From positions 20,001 through 84,000 of the forward strand of contig JBBBWG010016667.1 of the NCBI GenBank assembly GCA_037176905.1: a stretch of 64,000 nt of DNA, written 5' to 3'. Source of the DNA: Azolla pinnata (lineage: Eukaryota > Streptophyta > Polypodiopsida > Salviniales > Salviniaceae). Position 1 is the stretch's first letter, and each line of letters starts with the position of its first letter. The notes beneath the pieces are model-generated. The model was not told where the DNA came from. It saw nothing but the letters and a program-made list of their open reading frames with translations, and did no database searches. The translations under genes were made by a program, and so were the position numbers. Shown here one piece after another: positions 16,538 through 34,100 of the stretch.

Positions 16538-19500
16538 TTACAGATCATATACAACACTCCAGTTGCCACTGAAATCCGCATTGATGGTCCAATTGTTTTC
16601 TCTAACTTGAAGATAAGGCTTCTGCAAAAAGACAACAGAGGAGATGACAGACACCGGAGTGAAAAAAGGATATAAATATTGCATACTAGTTTTAATACAA
16701 AAATCAAGTCAGACTGACTCTTTAAATATCCCAACTGACAAGAGGAAACATGATTTGATAAGACAAAATCATGACGGAAAAATGGAATGTGTGAATTAAT
16801 GACATACCCTATGAAAAGGATCATAGCCAACTCTCAGCCTAACATCTTGCTCTTCAGTAAAGTTGAAAATCTTGTAGTTTAACTCTACCACTCCTCTTGG
16901 TGTACCCTGTAATAAAACATGATTGTTTTTAACTCAGAAAAGTTAGATTAAATATGTTATTTGATTCGAATTCCAACTTTGATTGATTACAAATACTTAC
17001 AATTTTCAACCCAGGATTGATATTATACCCGCCCTTAACATCCACGCTCAAGAGACCATTTTTTGTCACAGGCAAAGTTTTCTTTACTTGAATATCATAG
17101 GAGAAATCCCTTGCATCAGTATCATATTTTGCTCCAACATCTACAGTTGTAAATAACTGCAAGATAGATCACCACTTACTATATTCGTCCTAATGTCATA
17201 CCAGACCGAATTAAATATTGTTTCTTATCCAACGGTACCTACACGTGGGAAAAAACGCCTTTTTAGTTGAACAACACCAGCTGCTACTCCAGTATGAGTG
17301 TTAAGTCTACCATGTGCCTGCCAAACAAACATGAACAAGGCAGTTTGTACCTATAATTCCAAACACAGGAAATTCCAAACACAGAGAAAGTGGGTACTAT
17401 CTCATATACAGAAATCTCACAATATATATGCTGACGATGACTAGATCATCCTTACCTGAACTGCTCTATCAAGAAATCCAATGCACATCATATACTAGGA
17501 ATATATTGAGTAGACCATGCGTCATCATGTTGAAGGATCCAACAGATCTGTTCATGTCTACATTGTCCTTGTTGAATTTTTCCACCAAGCAGTAGGGCCA
17601 GTGCACCAAGAGATTGAAACACTGGGCACTCCAATGCTGTCGCCTTATGATGTTCTATGCAATATGTTATGCATTATTTCTTGTTTATCAACGCATCAAA
17701 GTGTTCTAGTACTACTACCATGAATAAATTACCCTTCTAGAACCAGCAACCTCCTAGACAATGTTTGTCTAGAATTTATATTTCAAATAATAGATGTATA
17801 GAAGTATGTTATCATGCAAAGAATTCTATGGAGAAGTACAGAAACAATTGTTCACATGGGAAAGAGCGTATTCAAACAAGCCCATTTAATGTAAAGTTCA
17901 AATGTTAGCTTTAGGACGTCACATAGACACCCTGATATCTGAAATTTGCAAAGGTTCATCGCTGAGTTTCTTCCTCACCTATAAAAGTCAATGGAGTACT
18001 GGATAAATCCATTGGCTAATTTCAACTGCCAAAAAGAATTTCCTAAACCAGGGTTTTGCACCACCCTGTGTTTTTACAGCTCGTCTCAAGCATACGCTAT
18101 TCACCCTTCTTTATTAACAATAAAGAGGTAACAAATGTGGAACCAATTCGCACGCCAAGCTGACATCAAATTCCTTACCTAGGAGCAAGTTAGTTTCTAT
18201 CGTTCTAAAATCTTTAAGAGAAAGAAAGTGGAGACACACCTGGTTTTGCTTGGATGTGGCTCTGTGAACAAATTCCTCGACCAGGACAACAGACTAGTTT
18301 CACAACTTGGGATTCCACTCATGAAGACCAAAATGGTAGTCTATTTCAGTATGTTTTATTATACCATCAACAATTAAACTGTGTAAATGCATGGGCATAC
18401 TGGTTGTCAATAAGGACCTGATTAGGTGAGTCTCACAAGGCACGGCTATGACAAGAAATCGTGAGGCCATTCTAAGATGGCCTTAAGAGTGGGGGGTATG
18501 TGTCAAGCTTAACCTCCTTACCATAGGACATGCATGCCTCAAGCTATTATGCATGTTCACTCCCCAGAGAAATGAATTGAACGTTGGATGAAAAAAAACA
18601 GAAGCTTTTAAATCAAGAGGATTCATTGTTCCACACATACAGTCAAAGAAATAACCTGAGGTTAGGATTCATTGCTCACATCTAGAAACTAAGAAGGGCC
18701 CAAACCTAAGGCAATATTACGAGTGTCATAACCTAGTGAATGAATGCATAATTCCACTCATTAAATCCAGCGTGCACTGAATCAGACAGATGCTGAACCT
18801 AGATCCTAGGTTCTCATCAAGGTCTAGGGTTCATTAGCATCTAACAATTTCACACTGAGTATCTGCAAACCTTCAAGGCTGGTTCCTGAGAAACAAATAA
18901 AAGAAAAGCAATATTCAAAACTATCACAAAGAAAAAAGAAGTACAATATCCCTAAGTGACGAATAGATATTCTGCCATACAATGCTTAGTTGAGTCTTTT
19001 CTGCCATGTTGTGTCATTAAGTGAGGCAGCCCTTGAAAAAGCAAGGCCAGCTATTGAAACTTCTTATGGAGATAACCATGACTTATGGATGGGTTGTAAA
19101 ATGAAGTCACAACCAATATTAAAAAGCTATGGAGTCAATACTTTTCTTCATTGTTTCAACTTGCTCCATATGGTTTCAACTTTGGTTGCAGATAGGCATA
19201 TTCATGACACTAGGTGGTCAATGACTATTCAGTTCGCTGCCAATTCAGGCCAAACACTCCATGACAAGAGAATGAATGTATGTTAGAACTACGTCTGGCC
19301 AACCCTCATGACATTCAAATTGCTCCTGATGAGCCACAGCAGAACAAGATATTTTAGCAAGACCCTTTCTTTGTTACATAAATGTAAGTGAACTCAATCT
19401 TTGACAGCAGAGATTCTTCTTTTCTCAAGCCAGAACACCATTACTGTGTATTGGTGGCTTTGTAGTATGTTGTTGGCAGCCCAGATTAGAACTACACAAT

Positions 19501-20399
19501 CATGAGAAGTCATGACACGGCTTGAATTGATTGGTATAATGATGAAGGTGCATACTGACAGATTAGTTGCCTTCAAATTGCTGGAAGATAGAAGATGAAT
19601 GAACACACAATAAAATAGACCTTGTGAATTCTGCATTGGGAATGTGATGGGACGCCTTCTATCCTTGCCATGATGAGGAACTAATGGCAACATAAACCAC
19701 TGAAACATGCTTGAACAGTAGTTGCAATAAAGTCAGCAGCTTTGAGAACACGGTGGTGGCAACAGGAAGAGCTCCTGAAAAAAATTTACTCCATCGATGC
19801 ATCCCTTGAAGCACTCAATGAGAACCAGAGCCAAAAAACAAGAACCACACAATACCTAGAGTAGTGTTATGCTATGTCATGAAGAAAAGAGAGAGGAATG
19901 TTACTCTGTGACCAGAATACGTGATACGAACGTACAAATCGATGATGTCAAAGAACCGACATAACAGCCCAAATGGCTCCGATATACAGGCATGCACCGC
20001 ACACAAGTCCGTCATCACAATCGACGAAACAAAAAGAGAAGCATGCCGTTTCTAACAATGTGTGGAGCAACAAACTCGCGATCGGATGGGTAATGCCCGC
20101 CCTAATAACGAACCAACCATGGTTGGACCTCATAGTTCATCTGTTCCAATCCCATTCAAATTCCTGTTAAGGTCGAGAGATTGGGGGCCATGGATCTTGC
20201 TGGCCGTAGTCTCCTATGGAGGTCGATCTCTCTCTCTCTATCTCTCTCTCTCTCTCTCTCTCACACAGACACACACATACACACAACAGAATTCTGAGTA
20301 ACAAACCTTGAGAAAGAAGGAGCTGTCGATGAGGAAGCTCTCCTTGGCGTGCAGGCAGAGCTGCTTCTGTTCTTTGCTGTACCTTAGCGAGGTGTCCAT
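16538..20399 (-). CDS. OEP21: Chloroplast outer envelope pore protein OEP21
   Basis: A beta-barrel, anion-selective channel of the plastid outer envelope that passes phosphorylated metabolites such as triose phosphates and is gated by nucleotides in the characterised pea protein. Exons: 20307-20399, 17243-17317, 17001-17156, 16808-16906, 16538-16621; all in phase 0; 168 residues against 167 in Arabidopsis. Family landmarks are the start MDTSLRYSKE (family METSLRYG), the K-K-T-L/F-P-V-T segment, VFNF/IFNF followed by a charged pair and QDVRLR, and the C-terminal tail with RENNWT and VVYDL. No transit peptide, as expected for an outer-envelope protein. Intron 1 is about 3 kb. A GAA/GAT microsatellite lies about 100 bp upstream of the start codon. 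I first considered VDAC; the length and motifs exclude it. Confidence 0.95.
20222..20288. repeat. (CT)n(CA)n microsatellite in OEP21 intron 1
   Basis: A CT run followed by a CA run, starting about 20 bp inside intron 1 of OEP21 next to the first donor site. On the coding strand it reads TG then AG/GA repeats. Confidence 0.9.
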
Positions 20400-20506
20400 G
20401 GTTGGCTAGGGCTGCAGACAGCAACACAAACACCCAAGCATCTAATCTGTATAGGAGGAGGTGAAAGGAACTAAGAAGAAGGAAGAAGAACATACCTTTT
20501 GTTCTT

Positions 20507-20537
20507 GGAAGAAGAAGAAGAAGAAGAAGAAGAAGAA

Positions 20538-20571
<34 letters not shown>

Positions 20572-20665
20572 GTGATGATGGTGGTGATGATGATGATGAT
20601 GGTGGTGGTGATGATGATGATGATGGTGGTGATGATGGTGGTGATGATGATGATGATGGTGGTGG

Positions 20666-20699
<34 letters not shown>
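20507..20699. repeat. (GAA)n(GAT)n/(GGT)n trinucleotide array
   Basis: About 30 bp of GAA repeats, then about 160 bp of GAT repeats interrupted by GGT. It is open in several frames on both strands (poly-Asp, poly-Met, poly-Ser, poly-Ile), which is a by-product of the repeat. It lies 110-300 bp upstream of the OEP21 start codon, so probably in its leader or core promoter. Confidence 0.95.
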
Positions 20700-20769
20700 G
20701 TGTAGATGAAGTGTAGAATCCAAGTGTTCATTTTTATCATGTTTTTATTCCTCTGTAGATTTTGCACAC

Positions 20770-21050
20770 AGCTTCAGGACCGACTCGAAAACCGTAAATC
20801 TTGAAGAGCCGATGAGTAAGTGTCTGTAATCCTGATTAGTCGATGACACAAGCTCTGAGTCGGGATTCGATCTTGACAAGTCGACGGGGAAGCGTAAGTC
20901 GGCGCTGACTCGAAACCGTGATCTTCGATTAGTCCCACGAGTAAGTTGAAGTCGGGGGCTGATCTCTGACAAAGTCGACGAGGTGCGTGTAAGTCAAGAC
21001 TGACTCGAAAACTGTAATCTTGACAAACCCACGAGTAAGCGTAAGGACTG
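20770..21050. repeat. Degenerate tandem repeat of about 110 bp
   Basis: Three diverged copies, each with the pattern GACTCGAAAACNGTAATCTTGA, then a CCACGAGTAAG or CGATGAGTAAG segment, begin near 20779, 20907 and 21000. Spacing is uneven (about 95-130 bp). No coding capacity seen. Confidence 0.65.
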
Positions 21051-21841
21051 ATATTACTATGTTTGTGTTCGATGCGATGGATAAGTTAATGTATGGTACT
21101 AACTATACCTTCTTCAAAAACCTTTTAGTTCTGTTTTGAGGGGGTATGTCCTATTTATACAAGTGAGAGGCATTTGTAATACACGATATACGGTTGGAAG
21201 GAATCGCGTTGTTTGTGCAAAATGCTTAACTCGTTTCTTACAGATTGTTGCGATGAAGGAATCGCAAGCGGAGAGCTTCAATTTCCCAACCCAAAAGAGG
21301 ATCGTTCATTAAGGGGCTTTCAATTCAACAATTTCAAGTCGCATCGATGCGCAGGTAGTTGCTAGACCATGTTGTGTTCGAACCCATTTCACAAATCCCA
21401 GCTTGTTTTAATTCTTCCCGGTAGATTCTCATCTTCTTCTACTACACCATCTCACCATAGATCCTAGATTGTTGGTACAAATTTCTCCCCATTGTGGTTT
21501 TTCCATCTTCCAACATTAGCGCAAAGCATTTGGGTCATCGCCGCTCAAAATAGAGGACAGCAAATACTTCTAAATACATTAATAACAAGAAACCAAGTGG
21601 AAGAGAGGACCCTGAGAATTCCAGAGCTCAAAACAGATCACCCATTTTCACCAAGCAATAGACATTTGCAGATGTTCACTGAAAGCTCGCATTTTTATTT
21701 ATGTGAAACACCACGATGACCCCACAATCACCAAGCAGATAAATTTTTCACAAAGTAGAGATCTTTTCTCGATCCGGTGGAAGGACACGGGCCATGGATT
21801 CTTTCCTATATATATATATATATATACAAGGATGGCCTCTC

Positions 21842-26509
<4,668 letters not shown>

Positions 26510-26640
26510 TCAGCGATGGAATCTGACGGGGGAGGTGACGAAAATGGCGGTGCAGAGAAGAAGCGTTTGGAGCCTGCATTTGTTTTTATGATGAAATACT
26601 TGGGCTGTGAGAATTTTGCATGTAAAACACACAATCACTT

Positions 26641-27455
26641 ACTAAACCCTAAAACCCTAACCCTAAACCCTAAACCCTAAACTAGACAAAGACTTACTAA
26701 ACCCTAAACCCCAAACCCTAAACTCTAAACTATACTAAGTCTTACTAAACCCTAAACCCCAAACCCTAAACTCTAAACTAGACAAAGACTTACTAAACCC
26801 TAAACTAGACAAAGACGTACTAAACCCTAAACCCTAAACTAGACGAAGACGTACTAAACCCTAAACCCTAAACTAGACGAAGACTTACTAAACCCTAAAC
26901 CCTAAACTAGACGAAGACTTACTAAACCCTAAACCCTAAACTAGACAAAGACTTGCTAAACCCTAAACCCTAAACTAGACGAAGACTTACTAAACCCTAA
27001 ACCCTAAACTAGACGAAGACTTACTAAACCCTAAACCCTAAACTTGACAAAGACTTAGTAAACCCTAAGCCCCAAACCCTAAACCCTAAACAAGACAAAG
27101 ACTTACTAAACCCTAAACCCTGAGCTTGACAAAGACTCACTAAACCTTGAATTAGACAAAAGACTTACTAAACCCTAAACCCTGAGCTAGACAAAGACTC
27201 ACTAAACCTTGAATTAGACAAAAGACTTACTAAACCCTAAACCTTGAGCTACACAAAGACTCACTAAACCTTGAATTAGACAAAAGACTTACTAAACCCT
27301 AAACCATGTAAAGTTTCACTAAACCCTAAACCAAGTGAAGTTTTACTAAACTTTAAACCCTGAACCAAACAAATACTTAGCCATAAGCCTAAACCCTAAA
27401 CCCTAAACCTCAAATCAAACAAAGGCTTGGTTATAGGCCTAAACCCTAACCCTAA
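26641..27455. repeat. Interstitial telomere-like array (CCCTAAA orientation)
   Basis: About 0.8 kb of composite repeats: two or more CCCTAAA units followed by a spacer of the type ACTAGACGAAGACTTACTAA. The higher-order unit is about 35-40 bp and is nearly identical through the middle, decaying rightwards from about 27120. The first start codon to its left (aspartic proteinase, minus) is about 140 bp away. Not a functional telomere, because it is internal and interrupted. Confidence 0.95.
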
Positions 27456-27967
27456 ACCAAACAAAAGGTTTGTCTTACGATCCTCTCCAATCGCTCCTTA
27501 ACCAATGGATTCAAAGTATATGATTGTCATGGTCGGCTGCTTCCTCTTCTCGCAAGAATTATAGCAAGAACTTGGGGTAAATTCTCATCGCTTTTACTGC
27601 CTATATAACTCGGGGATATGTCCATTCATAATAGCTTTTACAATTCTTTTGTTTGTACCAGGTGAACAAAATTCTTAGATGCAACAGCAACATGTCGCGC
27701 CGACCGCTGAACTGGAGATCAGACCAGAAACAGTGTAGAAACGAAGAATGTAAATGATCAAAGTCAAGGCGAGCTCAACATCACACGTGGTACATTGGTA
27801 AGGATCGAACTCATGACCTCATTCGTGAACAAACGAAATAGGCCTCCGAATGGAATCACAGATCTTAGACATAAGACTACTTCTTCTGTTGAGCGCTACC
27901 TGCTGCATCTGATCAAATCTCTCACCATCTTGTTGTGCTCGAATTGCAATTTACGTCACTTAATCCT

Positions 27968-28226
27968 CTGGCAATCGTCGAAACTCCGATGATGCTCTCG
28001 ATAGTTAAGCAAGCTTGAATTACTGGCAATCGTCGAAACTCCGATGATGCTCTCGATAGTTAAGCAAGCTTGAATTACTGGCAATCGTCGAAACTCCGAN
28101 NNNNNNNNNNNNNNNNNNNNNNNNNNNNNNNNNNNNNNNNNNNNNNNNNNNNNNNNNNNNNNNNNNNNNNNNNNNNNNNNNNNNNNNNNNNNNNNNNNNT
28201 GATGCTCTCGATAGTTAAGCAAGCTT
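27968..28226. repeat. 55-bp satellite interrupted by an assembly gap
   Basis: Identical 55-bp units begin at 27968, 28023 and 28078, with the junction CTGGCAATCGTCGAAACTCC. The third unit runs into the N gap at 28100 and the array resumes at 28200 with the unit's second half. True copy number is hidden by the gap. Confidence 0.95.
28100..28199. other. Assembly gap of 100 N inside a satellite
   Basis: Exactly 100 unknown bases. A round 100 usually stands for a gap of unknown size, and both sides are the same 55-bp satellite, so the assembler probably collapsed a longer array. Confidence 0.97.
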
Positions 28227-28249
28227 AAACTATAAATAATAATAATAAT

Positions 28250-29480
28250 ATGCAAAAGGAAAAAAAGAAAATAGCCTCTTCACATTTTGCAAAACAAAAA
28301 AAAAAGAAGGAAAATGGGATATAGAAAAATCAGTTTTTAACAGGAAAAAAATGAAAGGAAAGAGGAAATAAAATCCGGTGGGCAAAAGAAAAAAAGGAAA
28401 TCGAGTTTTTATATTTTGAACGTTCAATAAAAAAGACGGAAAATGGAAGCAAATAATTATTTTGGGGAAAAAGAAAAAAAGCCATAAAAAAAAGAAAAAA
28501 AGAAAAATGGCCTCTTCAATTGGAAGTAAAAAAAAAAAGGGAGGAAATATTCATTTTCTAATAAAAGAGGAAAGAGGAAAGAGAAGGAAAAATCGGACTT
28601 TTTTAAAACTAATGACAGGATATTAAAAGCTGCGAAAAATGGAAGTAAACCATTTTTGGGAAAGGATAAAAAGAGAAAACGGAAATAAAAATAAGAAAAA
28701 TAAGGAAAATAAGGGGGAAAATCGAGTAAAAAAAGAGGAGGAAAGAGGATATGAAAAACAACCGGGGAAAAAAAAAAACGAAAATCGAGTCTTTGCATTT
28801 TAAAATTAGGAAACTTACAAAAACACCTACCGAAAATATTACAAATTAACGTCAAGTTTTAAAAATTAACGCGCAATCGATTGATTAGCTCCAAATCGAT
28901 TAATTATGAGTTTAATTAGCATGAAATTAACTGATTAATCGACGCTCAATTACTCGTTTAACACCAAATTAACATGTCGATAAATTAATTAGATTGTAAA
29001 ATTACTAACTTTTGTTAATCGAATAATAGTAAAGGGATTGATTAGGATTTATCAGCGAGAAGTGATTAAAAATAAAATCAATACTAGTGGAATTAACTGG
29101 GTGTTAATTTTTAGCTGAATTACTTGTTGTTGGATCCTTACTCCTTACAACTTCTGAAGGATTATTGTAGTCTAATTGGACTTTTCTTTTATAACTAATG
29201 ACAGGATATTTCCCCAAAAAAATAAAATAAAATAAATTCCCCCCCCCCCCCCCCCAAAAATAAAATAAATAAAAGAGTAAAAAAGGAAAGAAAATACGAA
29301 GGGGAAAATAAGGGCGAAAATCAGAAGAATAAATGATTAAAACAGCAGAAAATAGTGAGAAAACAAAAGGAAAGAAAATACGAAGGGGGAAAATAAGGGC
29401 GAAAATCAGAAGAATGAAAAATTAAAAGAGTAGGAAATAGTGAAAATAAGGGCGAAAATCAGAAGAATAAAAAGAAGAGA
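28250..29480. repeat. Purine-rich tract with internal repeats
   Basis: The plus strand from about 28250 to 28800 is almost entirely A and G, with recurring GGAAAATCGAGT-like steps. From about 29270 to 29480 a unit with AAAATACGAAGGGG and GGGCGAAAATCAGAAGAATA occurs about three times. A C17 run stands at about 29239-29255. Minus-strand Phe/Leu-rich frames here are by-products of the composition. Confidence 0.75.
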
Positions 29481-29499
29481 GAGGAAATTACGAGCGAGC

Positions 29500-29805
29500 G
29501 ACCGGCTGTGGCCGGTCAGAAAGGCCGAGCGGGTGAAACCGGCGGCGCCGCAATCTAGGCTGCGGGCCGTCGGATCGGACACGTGGCGCGATCTGAGCGG
29601 GAGGAACGGGCCGCAGCCGGTGGTCCTCTCGTAAAAATAAATAAATTAATATTCTCGTTCTTGCTCTTCGCGAGAAAGGAAAAAAAAAACAGGCCGCGGG
29701 CTGCAGTCGGTCACCGCGCGCAGATCACCGGCTGCAGCCGGTCCTCCGTCTTGCTTTCCTGTCTTAATTCCCTCCTGCGCGGGCGACCGGCCGCAGCCGG
29801 TCGCC
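29500..29805. promoter_or_regulatory. GC-rich palindrome cluster before SEUSS
   Basis: The motif ACCGGCNGCAGCCGGT recurs about five times in 300 bp: near 29500-29517 (variant), 29608-29622 (partial), 29698-29713 (partial), a perfect 16-bp palindrome ACCGGCTGCAGCCGGT at 29727-29742, and GACCGGCCGCAGCCGGTC at 29785-29802. It lies in the likely SEUSS promoter or first exon. Function is unknown. Confidence 0.65.
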
Positions 29806-31177
29806 GGCGCTCCGTTTGCTCGCGGGCGTCGCTCCTCATCACCGCCTATCGCCGGTCGTCTCTTTCTTTTCTGTCTGTCTTGTCTGTCTCGTCTGTCTGG
29901 TCTCTGCTCGCCCTTTGTTTGCCTCCTGTTTCGAGCTCCGTCTCGCCATAGCCGAGAAAAGAGGAGAGCTCCCGTGTGATTCTCTCATCGCCACCGCCCG
30001 TAGCTCGCCCCCCTCCCTCCCTCATTGCCCCCATCGCCGCCGTCAGGTATTTATACGCTCCGTTTTTGTTAAATCTCAGGTTCTCTCGCCGAGTAGAATG
30101 ATGTGATTCATGCCGGAGCTGCGTACCGACAGCCCGAATTCCCGACGATTTCTCAGGGTTTCTTGCCCGGAAACCCTAATCTCGTTGTATGCCTTGTTCC
30201 CGCGGAGGAATGGTCGTGTGCACTTCGGGCTGCTGCCCCCCTTCCCCTCCCCTCGAACCCCTCCTCATTCTTGATGGTCTTACGAGCAAAGCTTTTGGTT
30301 TCCAGGGCTTTGTAATTCCGCGCAAGGGAGACAATCCGATTTTGCCCTAAATTTGCGGTTTTGGGACTGATTTCCTACGCCTCCGACGGGAAATTTTCTC
30401 CTTTCCCCCCGACGAGACCGATTTCCAGTCCTAATTTCTACTGCTAGGCTCTCAGTCTGAGAGCTCTGCTTGAAAAGCGTAACTCCAATCACTCCTGCTC
30501 GCTCAGAAGGGCACCATTGGAGTTGTCTCTGCCGGAGGAGAAATGCTTGGCAAATTACAGGCTGTCTGCAGGGAAATTGCAGCCGTAGACTAGCAGAAAG
30601 AGGAACAGAGGAAACCCTAATCTAATTATCGAGCACCGGTAGCTTCCATTTTGCCATAGATATCACAAACCAAATGCTTCGATGCTGATGGTGAAGTGGG
30701 TTAGAATGATGAAGAGTAGAGACTTCAGTGTCCGTAAATTACAGAAAGCCGGAAGAAGAGGCTTCGTATGAGCAAATCTTCATACTTTTGCCATACGAAA
30801 TATCAACAGAAAAGAAGAACCTCTCAGCTGTCGATAACGAGTCTCGGAACTCGAGTGTCTTGCCATAGACAGAAGAATGCAAAGGTTCAAGGTAGCAGTA
30901 ACCACATTGCAACTTCACTGTAGTTATAGATAGCGGAAAGCAGAGAATCGAAGGATAAAATACTGGGTGAATGAGAAGGCAAACCTGATGAGGCCTTCTC
31001 ACTTCTTGCTTGCTGGTGGCATCCATTTCCCGTGGCTTTCCACAGGGGAGTAGAGCAGCTTATGTGTTCTTTTAAGCAAAGAGGAATACAAAGAAGACAG
31101 CAAAACAAAATCAGAGAGGCGCAAAAGCCGATTGAGGAGGGCTGGCGCCCGAACAGTACCCAGATCCCGGACACCGG

Positions 31178-34100
31178 ATGGGGACACTCCCCTCTCTGTC
31201 AGGGGTTCAAGTCTCAACCACTGTCATTCCATCGCCTTCTCTATTGCGATCCTCCAGTTTTCAAGGCCCTCAAAATAGCGGGATTCTGAGCTCCCTTGCC
31301 CCGCCCGTCAGGTCTTCTTCTTATAGCACAGATCTGAGCATGCTTGGTAACTTGAGCAATGGAGGCGGTGGAGGAGGAGGCAATTTGGGGTATGGAAACA
31401 TGAACAATGTTGGAGGTCCGGCATATGGAAACTTGAGTAGTGGAGGCAATGGGGGTTTGGGATATGGAAACATGAACAATGGAGGAGGTTTGGGCTATGG
31501 AAACTTAGACAATGGAGGAGTTGTTTCTCTCGGTAGTGATGAGGGCTCTGCGTCTCTGCCGCTTGTAACAAACAATTCAGTGCTTTCTACAGCATATGGC
31601 GGGGTTGCTTTGCCGCCTTCCCCGCTCTCGTTTGGATCCTCTTCAAACAATCTAAATTGCAATTCCGGGATGGCTTTAAATACGCTTGCGCGCCAAGCGT
31701 CTTCCACGAGCTTAGATCAACAAGAATTTCAACAAATTCATCACCAGCAAACAGCCCTTTTGAGCCCTCAATTCTCACAGGATGCACAGCTCGTTCAACA
31801 ATATTCGCAACAACAGCAAATTGGGTTGCCTAATATACAGGATTCGCATGTTTTTGGTTCTGCCACCAGTCAACCACAAATACACAGATCAACATCTATC
31901 AAGCTAGAACAACAGCAGCAGAAACAACTACAGCAACAACAACAGCAACAGCATCAGCAGCAACAACAGCAGCAGCAGCAACTACAGCAACAACTACAGC
32001 AACAACAGCTACAACAATTACAACAACAACAGCAGCAACAGCTGCAGCAACTGCAGCAACAACAACAATTGCCACAACAGCACTTGAATCAACAGCAACC
32101 ATTGAATCAACAGGCAGGTCCAGTTAAGCTAGAGCCGCAGGTTGATTCGCCTTTAATGAGGCAACATTTACATCAACCGATGAAGCTTGATTCAAGACAG
32201 CTCGAACAACCCTTGTTACTACAACAACAGCAGCAGCAGCAACAACAACAACAGCTTGCTATCCGGAAAATAGATGTGAAACCAGAGCTCGACATGCCCA
32301 ATAACATGATGGTTCAACAGTCCTTGCTTGCATCTCATTTGCAGAGGCAAGAAGTTCTGCAGCTTCAGAGGCAGCAATCTCAGCAATTCCAAGCACAGAT
32401 GAACCTCCGACAACAGCAAAAACTATTGCTTCAACAAAGAACTCAACTTCAGCAGCAACAGCAATTGCAGCAGCATTTGAGGCAGCAACTTGCAGCCCCT
32501 CCAAAGCAACTATTTGAGCGAGGAGTTTGTGCTGGTAGATTGATGCAATACATGTTCAATCAACGTCAACGGCCACAGGTATAATTGATTGAATCTCTTT
32601 CATATGTATCCGTGCATATAGTTTGGGGCCAAAGTCTAGATACAGATGAAAGATGCTTGTTCTGTTGTCTTCTTCTGTAGGATAACAACATACATTTCTG
32701 GCGGAGGTTTGTTTCAGAGTTTTTTGCTCATGGAGCTAAGAAGCGCTGGTGTGTGTCACAGTACGGAAACAATGGGCGGCAACCAACTGGTGTATTCTTA
32801 CAGGTTCATTGCATGTCTGAAACTTATCGCAAATCTCTTGAATATTTGTAGCAGTCATAAGCTATTTCCCACTTGGGGAAGAAATGACAAGGGACTAGAA
32901 AGAGGCATTAATTTTTTCAATTGAATTTCTTATTCTCATTCCTGCACCTCTTAGGACCATATTCCTTCCAATGGCAACTGGATTGATTACGCAGGATTAG
33001 TAGAGAACCACTCCCAAAATTCTACCTTGTATGGGGGTTTTGATTCCACGATCCCAATTATTATTCCTCTATTGTCAAGAAGGATGAACAAGGTTGTGCA
33101 GCATGCTGGTGATTCTGAAAACCAGTCGCATTTGGGGGAAGGGGGGGGGGGGGATGGACATGAGTGGTATGTACTAAAATAAGGCTTCACATGAAAAGCA
33201 TATAGCAATGCATTGCCACTTACTTGCAAACCTTGTGATAAATCAAGATCCATGAAGCCAGGTTTTCTGATAATGAGATATAGATACTGACAAGAATGAA
33301 AGGTTCAATTTAGCCTTTTCGAAACCATACATTGTGTCTTAGGGAGGCAAGTCAAGTAAGTTTGATGTCAAGCAGATTCTGAAATGACATGTTTTTTGTT
33401 GGATAAGGAGGAAGAAGATATACTACTGTATGCTGGGGAATAAAGTGACCAAGGAACTCCTCCAAAACATATAGTGCTTGAATTTCAGTTTCTTGTAAAT
33501 ATCCTAGTTGATCGAGGATTTGAGAAATGACAGGAGTATTTGAACATTGATCTAAGCATTTGTTTTCGTCTCTAGTTAGTTAGCAAGATGCCTACTTTTG
33601 TGCGGCCAAGTTGAAGTCTGAGTAATATGGTGGTGTCCTTTGTCCTCAATATGGACGTTTAAGAACTCTTTTATGCTCCCCTATTGTAGGTAATTTCCAA
33701 GTTAGAAGCTTACCTGATGGAAGTAATTGACATAGATTTTTGGTGTTTGCATTATGTATCCATAGTACCTTCTTCTGAAATGTGATCCTGATGCCTTCTG
33801 ATACTTGGGCGTGTTTTGGCGGACATAAATTCTCAGGATATTTTGTCCATCCAAAGGACCGTAACTTATAATTGATTATGGGGGTATGGTCTTTATACAC
33901 ATCAAAGCTTCGAGTTTGGAGCTAGTTTTTCAATCTTATTTGAATTGTTGGCTGACATGCTGCTCGTTTCCATACTGAAATGGTCTGCTTTGCATTTGTC
34001 AAGATATACCATCACTGAAGTTACTTTTCGATATGATGTTTGGAGACAGCTGTAGAATAGGACATCTTGAAATATTGTTAGAAAGAAAATAAAAATACTT

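Larger units (their letters stand above)
20400..21841. other. OEP21 upstream / aspartic proteinase 3' flank
   Basis: This holds the OEP21 5' UTR and promoter with a long GAA/GAT microsatellite, then a degenerate tandem repeat at about 20770-21050, then unremarkable AT-rich DNA. A short (TA)n run stands at 21810-21828, inside the likely 3' UTR of the aspartic proteinase. No further gene recognised. Confidence 0.5.

Noticed and set aside
16538-20399. VDAC/porin reading of the OEP21 gene
   Set aside because: Length (168 residues), the MDTSLRY start and the C-terminal VVYDL end fit OEP21, not VDAC (about 275 residues).
20461-20723. Long frames of poly-Asp, poly-Met, poly-Ser and poly-Ile
   Set aside because: They are all readings of one GAA/GAT microsatellite, open in most frames on both strands, with no unique sequence attached.
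28230-28855. Phe/Leu/Tyr-rich minus-strand frames
   Set aside because: By-products of a purine-rich strand; no ATG context or domain.
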